Assembly: GCA_027858595.1 (NCBI GenBank)
Contig: JAQICK010000219.1
Location: 1-10,766, forward strand
Direction: 5' to 3'
DNA length: 10,766 nt
Source: Melioribacteraceae bacterium
GTDB taxonomy: Bacteria; Bacteroidota; Ignavibacteria; Ignavibacteriales; Melioribacteraceae
The translations under genes were made by a program, and so were the position numbers. Below, piece by piece: positions 1 through 6,908 of the stretch. Position 1 is the stretch's first letter; every line of letters starts with the position of its first letter. The notes under the pieces are model-generated. The model was not told the origin of the DNA. It did not search any database and saw only the letters and a program-made list of their open reading frames with translations.

Positions 1-1621
1 TAGTAATAATTATTTTAGAGATTGCATTATTCTTCTTTGTCTCTTCAAAACTATTTTCAATAATTCCTTCACCTAGAATTTTTTCATAAATACGTACTAC
101 AATTGTTGTTAATTCTCCATGGGGAATTTCTTGTTTTGTCTCACCATTTTGTTTTATCTGCACTAATTCAATTATATTACTATCATTTCTCATCCCCAAA
201 ATTAAACCATACAATGAATTTGGATTAAAACTAGTAAATGTTCTATCATTTTTTTCTCTCATCCTGTCTAACGCTTTTTCTACTTGTTTTCCATGTCTAA
301 AGCAAATATCATATATGGTTTTAACTCTTTCTACATCACTTTTGCCCCCTAAGTATTCCTCAATATCAACAATCTCATCTAAGAATTCATCATAGAATCC
401 ATCTATACTATGTTCAGCATATTTTTTTGCCATTCTTATGTAATCGCTTAAAGCCTTTTTTTGAATACTATTCTCTAAATCATCTTTCACAAAATCAAAC
501 TCATACAATCCATTCTCATCATATCGTTCAACTTCGGCAGAATATGCCGCAAATCTTCTATCAATACATTGTGAGCAAATTCCACAATGAGTATGACTAG
601 TTCTTTGAAGCATAGATACACTACAGGAAACAGAAATATCCACTAAATCCAGTTTATTATACTTGTTTAATATGTTAACAACATCGGTCTTAGTTTTATT
701 GTAAAATCTATTTTCAACCTTATATTCAGCATCATTAATTTCCGAAAACAGTTCCATTAATAGTCCTAACGTTTTGGGATGTGTAGTTCTGCTAGCCCTA
801 CTATTCATCATATCTTGTGTCTCAGCAAAATTGAAAGAAGTAACCCCATTTTCAAATAAGATATTTTCATTTATCCCATATGTTGTTGCCAAGGCAAATG
901 CTATAGAGTTAAACAAAAATGAACGCGTTCTTTGTGTTTCATCAACCGATCGCTTTCTACATAATCCGCAATAATATTTATAATGCGTACATCGTCCTGG
1001 ATATAATTTATCTATTTCTTTGAATAAACTATTTTGTGTATTTGCAACACTTGGGTTTCCTGATTGATGACTCATCAAGCACAACTCTTTATCAGTAGTT
1101 TCCAATAACTCAACTATTCCAGACAAAGAATCCAACCCACCCGAATATAATACTACTTCTAATTTATCACTTGGTTCTATACTAAATTCTTTATTATCAA
1201 AAATACTTGTCGGGAAGTCACCATTGGCTTTATAAAAAACAAAATCATATCTTTTGTCACCTGTCATATAGCTAAGAGCATCATTCAGCATCGTTTTAAT
1301 TTTTGGTTGTTCCCAAAATGTTATATCTCTCACTTGAATGTGAATTTCAAATGCTCTGCTCCAACTATGCATTTCAACCGCATCTATTGCTCCTCTAGAA
1401 CTCTTTCTATCTGCAGCAAAAATATATCCAGCTATCTCTAATAAATCTTTTGCTCTATCGCTGACTTTATATGCACTTGTTACAAAGTTTTCTAATTCAA
1501 TTCTTGTGTTCCAACCCTCTTTAGTTGCGTCATGCTCTAAATATAAATAATTGGCTTCTCCTTCTGTCTCTTTTACTTTTATTCCATTACAAGCTACAAT
1601 ATATTTATTATCCCTAATCAC
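1..1621 (-). CDS. queC-like: QueC-family PP-loop ATPase, QatC/Cap9-like, partial (C-terminus beyond left edge)
   Basis: The reading frame is open for all 540 codons I translated and has no stop before the window edge. Residues 1-150 are an N-terminal region I do not recognise. The PP-loop SGGLDS is at 160-165 after a hydrophobic strand (VVLY) and would bind ATP. Next come RSFLF (about 233-237), ENGV (257-260), RTTHP (278-282) and TK (near 309-312). A zinc site follows: C333, C346, C349 and C352, within HCGICSQCIDRR. Housekeeping QueC converts 7-carboxy-7-deazaguanine plus ammonia and ATP to preQ0 and is only about 220-230 residues. This protein is more than twice that, and the motif spacing resembles the QueC-like proteins of Qat and type IV CBASS defence. 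Residues from about 375 onward are a charged, probably helical extension of unknown role. C211, H213, C218 and C221 form an extra cysteine cluster inside the PP-loop domain. The start is GTG at 1621-1619, overlapping the upstream TGA by four bases (GTGA); the next in-frame ATG is codon 84, so GTG is preferred. Family is sure; defence role and substrate are inference. Confidence 0.88.
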   Translation of the reverse strand, partial: MIRDNKYIVACNGIKVKETEGEANYLYLEHDATKEGWNTRIELENFVTSAYKVSDRAKDLLEIAGYIFAADRKSSRGAIDAVEMHSWSRAFEIHIQVRDITFWEQPKIKTMLNDALSYMTGDKRYDFVFYKANGDFPTSIFDNKEFSIEPSDKLEVVLYSGGLDSLSGIVELLETTDKELCLMSHQSGNPSVANTQNSLFKEIDKLYPGRCTHYKYYCGLCRKRSVDETQRTRSFLFNSIAFALATTYGINENILFENGVTSFNFAETQDMMNSRASRTTHPKTLGLLMELFSEINDAEYKVENRFYNKTKTDVVNILNKYNKLDLVDISVSCSVSMLQRTSHTHCGICSQCIDRRFAAYSAEVERYDENGLYEFDFVKDDLENSIQKKALSDYIRMAKKYAEHSIDGFYDEFLDEIVDIEEYLGGKSDVERVKTIYDICFRHGKQVEKALDRMREKNDRTFTSFNPNSLYGLILGMRNDSNIIELVQIKQNGETKQEIPHGELTTIVVRIYEKILGEGIIENSFEETKKNNAISKIIIT

Positions 1622-2400
1622 TTAGATTCCTCTCTAAGTAATTCACCTTTCATTTTATTAAAAGCATATGATAGGAATTTTTTAATTTGTTTCGCTGTGG
1701 GAATAGATTCTCTTGCATTTTTATTAAACCATGCAGCAGAGAATGATTGAGTGATTTTAGTTGTTTCAAAAGCATGTTTTGATATATCATTTACATGTCT
1801 TTTAATTCCCTCATTAAACTGCTCTCTTTCGTTAATATTTGTTATTGCTGACGATGCTTCTCTTTCTAAGTAATATTTCAGATATCTTTCTGTAAAGCTA
1901 GAAAAGTATTCTCGGGTTAAATCACTAAATCCTCCAGCTTTTCCAATATTTCTGAATACTCGTTCATCATCTATTTCCTCATTGAAAAAACTTACCCCAG
2001 AATCCAAATTAGCTTTGTACCATTGGTTTAAGGCATCTATTGCAGCTTGTCTTGAAAAGGTTTGGTATTCCAGCGAGACAGCATCATCTTTTTTATATTT
2101 TTTTAATGCACGCCCTAATTTTAACACAGATAATTCATCATGTTCAATAATTCCATTATCTTTTAAATATTTTATAGGGTCATTTTGTTGGAATGCATGT
2201 GATAATTGTAAAAGAAATTCAAAGGATGAATGTATGGAGGGGTCTTCTTCTAATCTACTAAATCGGGATTGAACATTTTTTAACGTGTGGTTTACAATCG
2301 AGGTTACATCAAAATCACCTTGAGGTAACTCAGCTAATTCCTCTACAATAGTTAACCATCGTTTTGTTTTCGGTAAATATCCGTATCTCTTATGCCCCAT
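1618..2400 (-). CDS. QueC-linked helical protein with Met-Gly N-terminus; candidate partner/substrate (QatB-like position)
   Basis: I do not recognise a named domain in this 260-residue protein. It begins MGHKRYGYLP, then is rich in predicted amphipathic helix, with many Leu, Lys and Glu and aromatic patches such as YFSSFTERYLKYYL. It has no signal peptide, no membrane segment and no cysteine, so it is probably cytosolic. It is the first gene of the leftward operon and its TGA overlaps the GTG of the QueC-like gene, so both are probably made in coupled amounts. Glycine at position 2 means methionine aminopeptidase should expose an N-terminal glycine. QueC-like enzymes of type IV CBASS, and as I recall those of Qat, act on a protein N-terminal glycine, so this protein is the obvious candidate acceptor. 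In Qat the gene before qatC is qatB, the same relative position, but I see no clear QatB sequence hallmark. The ATG at 2400-2398 is chosen because it is the first start after the intergenic stops, with AGGG a few bases upstream. Coding status is solid; the role is inference. Confidence 0.82.
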   Translation of the reverse strand: MGHKRYGYLPKTKRWLTIVEELAELPQGDFDVTSIVNHTLKNVQSRFSRLEEDPSIHSSFEFLLQLSHAFQQNDPIKYLKDNGIIEHDELSVLKLGRALKKYKKDDAVSLEYQTFSRQAAIDALNQWYKANLDSGVSFFNEEIDDERVFRNIGKAGGFSDLTREYFSSFTERYLKYYLEREASSAITNINEREQFNEGIKRHVNDISKHAFETTKITQSFSAAWFNKNARESIPTAKQIKKFLSYAFNKMKGELLREESK

Positions 2401-2452
2401 AAACCCTGCCCTGAGACCCTAATTAGTAATTTATAAATTTATTTATATTTGG

Positions 2453-2523
2453 TAAAACTTACTTTTTTCAACAAGTATATTTTCTATATAAAACTTTACT
2501 ATTAAAAACTTTAACAAGTTATA
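2453..2523. repeat. Imperfect tandem duplication, about 36-43 bases, in the intergenic region
   Basis: Two anchors recur in the same order: TAAAACTTACT (2453-2463) then AACAAGTATA (2470-2479), and TAAAACTTTACT (2489-2500) then AACAAGTTATA (2513-2523). This suggests two decayed copies side by side, just upstream of the 260-residue gene. The region is very AT-rich, so chance similarity is a real alternative. If genuine, the copies could be paired protein-binding sites for the leftward operon. Confidence 0.3.
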
Positions 2524-2688
2524 AATTCAATTATTTAATGTCAATAATTTCGAGTCAAATAACTTAGAGTACAACTCTTTATAATTTCAGTTATCTTTCT
2601 CATTTTTTGCACTCTTTTCTATTTCTTAACATTAAAATCATAATTGCCATCCCTTTGCATACCAAAAACAATTTCATTATTTTAACGG

Positions 2689-2714
2689 AAGTATTTCATC
2701 TCATTAAAATACTT
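2689..2714. promoter_or_regulatory. 8-base perfect inverted repeat upstream of hsdM
   Basis: AAGTATTT (2689-2696) and its exact reverse complement AAATACTT (2707-2714) flank a 10-base spacer. It sits about 90 bases before hsdM. It may be an operator for a dimeric regulator or a hairpin in a leader transcript. No T-run follows it in either direction that would make it a typical terminator. The function is unproven. Confidence 0.35.
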
Positions 2715-2715
2715 T

Positions 2716-2743
2716 AACAAGGGTATCAACAACCCCTTTTGTT
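2716..2743. promoter_or_regulatory. Bulged inverted repeat upstream of hsdM
   Basis: AACAA plus GGG (2716-2723) can pair with CCC (2733-2735) and TTGTT (2739-2743), leaving a three-base bulge and a nine-base loop. It lies directly beside the preceding inverted repeat. It could be an RNA hairpin or part of a compound operator; the bulge makes it weaker evidence than its neighbour. Confidence 0.22.
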
Positions 2744-2759
2744 CTAAATAGTATTAATA

Positions 2760-2774
2760 ATTGGGCTCGCCAAT
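2760..2774. promoter_or_regulatory. ATTGG-N5-CCAAT palindrome just upstream of hsdM
   Basis: ATTGG (2760-2764) and CCAAT (2770-2774) are exact inverted repeats around a GC-rich five-base centre, ending 30 bases before the hsdM start. The GC-rich core stands out in an AT-rich region. The position suits an operator or a leader hairpin controlling hsdM. The site overlaps the start of a mini-ORF. No R-M control (C) protein gene is visible, so any regulator would be encoded elsewhere. Confidence 0.3.
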
Positions 2775-2808
2775 GGCTTCAACTGGATTAGGATTGATAA
2801 CTATATGA
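2773..2808 (+). other. Mini-ORF of 11 codons overlapping the hsdM start (ATGA)
   Basis: An ATG at 2773 reads MASTGLGLITI and stops at TGA 2806-2808, which overlaps the hsdM ATG at 2805-2807. Such ATGA overlaps usually mark translational coupling, so this could be a leader peptide that brings ribosomes to hsdM, which has only a weak AGGA-like sequence of its own. The frame is closed by TAA at 2758-2760. Eleven codons is too short to show coding bias, so chance is a serious alternative. Confidence 0.25.
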
Positions 2809-5648
2809 AAAAAAACATCATTAAACTCTCACAACTCGAAAGCTTTTTAATGAAAGCGGCTGATATATTAAGGGGCAAAATGGATGCCTCAGAATACAAA
2901 GAGTTTATCTTCGGAATGTTATTCCTCAAACGAATGTCAGATGTTTTCGACCAAACAAAAGAGGAACTAAAAAAGAACAAATATGCACATCTTAACGATG
3001 AAACTTTAAAAGGTATTTTGGATGACAAAGAAACTTACGGAGACCTCTTTTTTGTCCCCCAAAGAGCAAGATGGAATGAAGGCTTTGATGATGAAAACGA
3101 TGTTAAACAACCACCAATAAAGCACCTTCAAAATAATATCGGTCAAATGCTAAACAAAGCATTAGATGCTATTGAAGAAGCCAACGCCGAAACTTTAGCT
3201 GGTGTTTTCAAAGGACGTATAAACTTTAATAAAGAAGTGGACGGCAAACAGATTGTAAAAAACAAAGACCTCAAAGATATGATAGACCACTTCAATGAGT
3301 TCCCACCTTTGGTTAATGAAAACTTCGAGTTTCCAGACCTACTTGGTGCTGCTTACGAATATCTTCTTAAACACTTTGCAGATGAAAGCGGCAAGAAAGG
3401 TGGTCAGTTCTATACACCTCACAAAGTTGTTCGTCTTTTAGTTCAACTACTTCAACCACAAGAAGGTATGTCAATATACGACCCTACCGTTGGTTCTGGC
3501 GGTATGCTTATTCAATCACATAGCTACATTAAGGATCAAGGACAAAACGCAGACGATTTAGAACTTTTTGGTCAAGAATTAGACCCTACTGTTGTAGCAA
3601 TTTGCAAAATGAATATCATTCTTCACAACATTACTAAATACAAAATTGAATATGGCGACACACTTACAGAACCTTTAAATGAAACTGAAGGTAAACTTAC
3701 TCAGTTCGATAGAGTTATTGCAAATCCTCCTTTTTCACAAAACTACAACAGATCGGAAATGAAATACACTTCTCGTTTCGCCTATGGCTTTGCTCCTGAA
3801 ACTGGCAAAAAGGCAGACTTAATGTTTGTCCAACACATGTTAGCAAGTTGCAAAAACAATGGTAAAGTTGTTGTTGTTATGCCTCACGGTGTTTTATTCA
3901 GAGGTGGTAAAGAGAAAGAGATTCGCGAAGCCATGCTTAAGAAAGAAGCAGATGTTATCGAGGGAATAATAGGTTTACCACCACAACTTTTTTACGGAAC
4001 TGGGATCCCTGCATGTATTATAATCTTAAATAAAAACAAACCCGAAAATCTAAAGAACAAAGTTTTCTTTATTAATGCCGATAAAGAATTTGCCGAAGGT
4101 AAAAATCAAAATAATCTTAGACCAGAGGATATTGAAAAAATAGACTATGTATTTACGAATAAAATTGAAGAAGAAAAATATTCCAAATTAGTTGATGTAG
4201 ATACAATTGCTCAAAACGATTTCACCCTTAATATTAGGCGTTATGTAGATAACACTCCAGAGCCTGAACCCGAAGATGTGAAAGCTCATTTAATTGGTGG
4301 CATTCCAATCACCGAAATAGAGTGCATTCAAAACAGCATTTGTAAAAAATTTAATTATGATGGCAATCAATTATTCAAAGATAAAAACCAATTATATAAA
4401 CTCTTTGAATCATCCGAAAAAGCAGAAATTAAAAACAATATAGAGAACGATTCTAACGTTAAAGAAACTTTATCCAATTTAGAAAACCACTTAACAACTT
4501 GGTGGCAGTTGGCTAAAGAAGAATTCTCTAAGTTAGCTCCTAATGGCAATAAAGCAGATGCTCAAGAATTATTACCAACAGTCCGTAAAGAACTACTCCA
4601 AACTATTAAAGACAAATTCGTTCCAGTTGGTGTCTTAGATAAATTTCAAGTATCTGGTGTTTTTGTTAATTGGTGGGATAGCATTAAATACGACCTTAAA
4701 ACAATTATGAAAAACGGTTGGGATGCTGGTTTAATTCCTGATGAATATCTAATAAACGAATTCTTTCAAGTTGAACAAACTGAAATTGAAGCAATTGAAA
4801 TAGAGCAGGCAGAAAAAGAATCAGCTTTGGAAGAAGCAATTGAGGAAGCTACCAATCTATTAGAATACGAAGCTGAAGAAGATGTAAAAATTACAGCAAC
4901 ACTTATTAAAAAGGAGCTTAAAACCCAAATCGATTATCTGCTAAACGAAAAACTAAAACCCGAAGAAGCTAAACCTTTTGAGGAAGCTGATAAAATCATT
5001 AAAGATTTTGAGACTTCAATCAAAGAACTAAAAAACTCTCTAAAAGTAAAACAAGCAGAGTTAAAATTAAAGCTAATTATTAAACGATACGGCACTGAGG
5101 ATGAAAAAGCAAACAGCAACAACCTTTTAAATATTGCCAATACAGAACTTGAAAAATATGATAATCAAATTGAATCAATTATTTCCTTCTTCAAAACAGA
5201 CTTAAATGATTCTTCAAATTTCGATAAAATTAAAAACTCAACAACTGCTCTTGAAAAGCAACTCAAAAAAGACAAATCAAATCCAGAAAAACTAAAGGCT
5301 ATTTCAGTTGCAAAAAATAGTTTCAAAGAAATCACAAAACAATATAATACCCAACTTAAAAACAAACTCATTATTCAAAATCATTTAGATAGTTATGAGT
5401 CTATTTCAATAAGTATTGGTGGAGTTATTACAACAGAAGAATCTCAAAATCTAATTCTTAAAAAACATTTCGATATTATTAATACACAACTACAACGCTA
5501 TCTTAATACCGAAAAAAGAACATTAGTTTCTGCCTTCGAAAATCTTTGGGATAAATACTTCCTTTCAGCTCAAAGCATAGAAAGCAAAAGAGAAGATACT
5601 ATGAAAGAATTAAATGATTTTCTAACCGCATTAAATTATTTGGATTAA
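2805..5648 (+). CDS. hsdM: Type I restriction-modification DNA methyltransferase subunit HsdM, long form
   Basis: HsdM transfers a methyl group from S-adenosylmethionine to adenine N6 and, with HsdS, forms the modification enzyme and the core of the restriction complex. Residues about 8-150 are the HsdM N-terminal helical domain (ADILRGKMDASEYKEF, then FLKRMSD). QFYTP is at 201-205. SAM-binding motif I is DPTVGSGG at 226-233, and the catalytic motif IV NPPF is at 307-310, which marks an N6-adenine methylase. The methylase fold ends near 470. The remaining 470 or so residues are unusual: many HsdMs stop at about 500-550. This tail has a Trp-rich part (TTWWQLAKEE, VNWWDSIKYDL) and from about 655 long Glu/Lys-rich coiled-coil stretches. 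Long HsdM forms exist in the family, so the tail is a variant rather than an obvious artefact. The frame is intact. ATG 2805 is chosen because it gives the whole N-terminal domain; codon 16 is the only near alternative. hsdS follows three bases after the stop. Confidence 0.96.
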   Translation: MKKNIIKLSQLESFLMKAADILRGKMDASEYKEFIFGMLFLKRMSDVFDQTKEELKKNKYAHLNDETLKGILDDKETYGDLFFVPQRARWNEGFDDENDVKQPPIKHLQNNIGQMLNKALDAIEEANAETLAGVFKGRINFNKEVDGKQIVKNKDLKDMIDHFNEFPPLVNENFEFPDLLGAAYEYLLKHFADESGKKGGQFYTPHKVVRLLVQLLQPQEGMSIYDPTVGSGGMLIQSHSYIKDQGQNADDLELFGQELDPTVVAICKMNIILHNITKYKIEYGDTLTEPLNETEGKLTQFDRVIANPPFSQNYNRSEMKYTSRFAYGFAPETGKKADLMFVQHMLASCKNNGKVVVVMPHGVLFRGGKEKEIREAMLKKEADVIEGIIGLPPQLFYGTGIPACIIILNKNKPENLKNKVFFINADKEFAEGKNQNNLRPEDIEKIDYVFTNKIEEEKYSKLVDVDTIAQNDFTLNIRRYVDNTPEPEPEDVKAHLIGGIPITEIECIQNSICKKFNYDGNQLFKDKNQLYKLFESSEKAEIKNNIENDSNVKETLSNLENHLTTWWQLAKEEFSKLAPNGNKADAQELLPTVRKELLQTIKDKFVPVGVLDKFQVSGVFVNWWDSIKYDLKTIMKNGWDAGLIPDEYLINEFFQVEQTEIEAIEIEQAEKESALEEAIEEATNLLEYEAEEDVKITATLIKKELKTQIDYLLNEKLKPEEAKPFEEADKIIKDFETSIKELKNSLKVKQAELKLKLIIKRYGTEDEKANSNNLLNIANTELEKYDNQIESIISFFKTDLNDSSNFDKIKNSTTALEKQLKKDKSNPEKLKAISVAKNSFKEITKQYNTQLKNKLIIQNHLDSYESISISIGGVITTEESQNLILKKHFDIINTQLQRYLNTEKRTLVSAFENLWDKYFLSAQSIESKREDTMKELNDFLTALNYLD

Positions 5649-5651
5649 GAA

Positions 5652-6908
5652 ATGGTAGAGAATCAAACACAAACACCAAGTGACTGGGTAGAAAAAACAC
5701 TAAACAATGTTTGTAATATTTCTAAAGGAGTTCAATTAAATAAACTAAATTTACAAAACTCTGGTTCTTTCCCTTGTATCAATGGAGGTATATCTCCATC
5801 TGGATATACAGAAAACTGGAATAGAGACGCAAACACAATTACCATAAGTGAAGGTGGCAATTCATGTGGTTTTGTGAATCTAATTGATACTAAATTTTGG
5901 AGTGGAGGACATTGTTATTCTTTAGGAGAACTAAAAAGCACAGTCAAAAATGAGTTCTTATTCTATGCTTTAAAAGGTCGCCAGAATTTGATTATGGATT
6001 TGAGAGTAGGTTCTGGACTACCAAATATTCAACAAAAGGCAATTAAAAAGTTTAGCTTTATTCTACCCAAATCCAAAACAGAACAACAAAAAATTTCCGA
6101 AATACTATCCAAAGTAGATATAGCCATTGAGCAAACCGAAAAGCTAATAGCCAAATACAACCGAATTAAAACTGGTTTAATGCAAGACCTCCTAACAAAA
6201 GGCATTGACGAAAATGGCAACATCCGCAACGAAGAAACCCACGAGTTCAAAGATAGTGAGTTAGGGAGAATACCAGTTGAGTGGGCTGTAAAAAGATTAA
6301 ACAATTGTATCAAACGCTCATCAACAATCACATATGGAATTGTTCAAACTTTTGAACATATTGAAGACGGTATTCCAGTTTTAAGAACAATCGATTTAAA
6401 AGAAAATGGCATTAATCCCATTAGTCAACTTTTAAGAACAAAAAAAACAATATCAGATAGATACAAACGAACCATACTTGAGGCAAATGATATTGTATGT
6501 AATGTCCGTGCGTCAGTAGGTGATTTTAATTTAGTTTCGAAGGAATATACTGGTTGCAACACTACAAGAGGAGTTGCAAGAATTTGTCCATCGGTTGAAT
6601 ATAACAATGGGTTCTTAGTTTGGTTTCTTAAGTCAAAAACTAATGAGCACCAAATGGATTTATTAATCAAGGGTACTACATTTATTGATATTAACATTGC
6701 TGATCTAAGACAGATTTATGTTTTAATTCCCCACAGAAATGAGCAAGATGCAATCCAAAGCAAATTGGATAAAATCCAGTTAACTATTGATGATTATAAT
6801 AAACAACTTAAAAAAAACAAATCAATAAAAACCGCCCTAATGCAAGACCTTTTATCAGGCAAAAAACGAGTTACATCATTACTAAAAGAGGAAGCAAATG
6901 ATTCTTAA
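5652..6908 (+). CDS. hsdS: Type I restriction-modification specificity subunit HsdS
   Basis: HsdS reads the split DNA target and bridges two HsdM subunits (and HsdR). This 418-residue protein has the standard two-half layout. Target-recognition domain 1 covers about 8-140, with INGGISPSGYT near 43-53, ISEGGNSCG at 65-73 and WSGGHC at 83-88. The first conserved helical spacer starts at EQQKISEIL (144) and includes GLMQDLL at 175-181. Domain 2 covers about 205-360, with TYGIVQ at 227-232 and ANDIVCNVRASVG further on. The second spacer starts at EQDAIQSKL (364) and includes ALMQDLL at 395-401. The two spacers are exactly 220 residues apart, the pseudo-symmetry typical of HsdS. The two TRDs differ, so the target should be an asymmetric bipartite site. 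Its sequence cannot be read from the protein. The gene starts three bases after hsdM and overlaps hsdR by 11 bases, so expression is coupled to both. It is complete, with no sign of truncation. Confidence 0.96.
   Translation: MVENQTQTPSDWVEKTLNNVCNISKGVQLNKLNLQNSGSFPCINGGISPSGYTENWNRDANTITISEGGNSCGFVNLIDTKFWSGGHCYSLGELKSTVKNEFLFYALKGRQNLIMDLRVGSGLPNIQQKAIKKFSFILPKSKTEQQKISEILSKVDIAIEQTEKLIAKYNRIKTGLMQDLLTKGIDENGNIRNEETHEFKDSELGRIPVEWAVKRLNNCIKRSSTITYGIVQTFEHIEDGIPVLRTIDLKENGINPISQLLRTKKTISDRYKRTILEANDIVCNVRASVGDFNLVSKEYTGCNTTRGVARICPSVEYNNGFLVWFLKSKTNEHQMDLLIKGTTFIDINIADLRQIYVLIPHRNEQDAIQSKLDKIQLTIDDYNKQLKKNKSIKTALMQDLLSGKKRVTSLLKEEANDS
6178..6190 (+). repeat. 13-base direct repeat in hsdS, copy 1
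   Basis: TAATGCAAGACCT lies in the first conserved spacer and encodes the LMQDL core (176-180). It is identical to the copy 660 bases downstream. Matching spacer repeats let hsdS halves be exchanged by recombination in known type I systems, changing specificity. Confidence 0.75.
6838..6850 (+). repeat. 13-base direct repeat in hsdS, copy 2
   Basis: This is the second exact copy of TAATGCAAGACCT, in the C-terminal spacer and in the same reading frame (LMQDL, 396-400). It is exactly 660 bases from copy 1. Similarity beyond the 13 bases persists at protein level but is broken at base level. Confidence 0.75.

Larger units (their letters stand above)
2401..2804. other. Divergent intergenic region, AT-rich, no gene seen
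   Basis: This 404-base stretch separates the leftward QueC-like operon from the rightward hsdMSR operon and must hold the start signals for both. All frames on both strands are broken by stops and I find no protein gene beyond an 11-codon mini-ORF. I see no tRNA or recognisable structured RNA and no convincing rho-independent terminator. The half next to the 260-residue gene has a weak duplicated AT-rich segment. The half next to hsdM has inverted repeats. A TAnnTTTG-like match occurs on the plus strand at 2444-2451, but it has no partner TTG at the right distance, so no promoter is assigned with confidence. Confidence 0.8.

Noticed and set aside
774..974. 66-codon plus-strand ORF beginning with a hydrophobic stretch, looking like a small membrane protein or lipoprotein
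   Set aside because: It lies wholly antisense to the intact QueC-like frame, in its conserved part, and has no start signal; it is a shadow.
1..1621. Ordinary QueC of queuosine biosynthesis
   Set aside because: Too long (at least 540 residues), with extra N- and C-terminal regions and no queD, queE or queF beside it in the window. The unseen left flank could still change this.
1982..2272. 96-codon plus-strand ORF
   Set aside because: Antisense shadow of the 260-residue gene.
1..2400. Complete Qat or type IV CBASS system
   Set aside because: No QatA-type ATPase, CD-NTase, TGT-like or OGG-like gene is visible; the operon begins with the 260-residue gene. Left flank is unseen.
2444..2451. TATATTTG, a perfect match to the Bacteroidota -7 element TAnnTTTG on the plus strand
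   Set aside because: No TTG at the expected distance upstream, and it would give hsdM a leader of about 350 bases; in AT-rich sequence such a match is expected by chance.
2808..2815. Run of eight A at hsdM codons 2-4, with further A8 runs in hsdS at 6440-6447 and 6810-6817, as phase-variation tracts
   Set aside because: Eight A is common in sequence this AT-rich and all frames are intact; nothing shows length variation. Multiple reads or strains would be needed.
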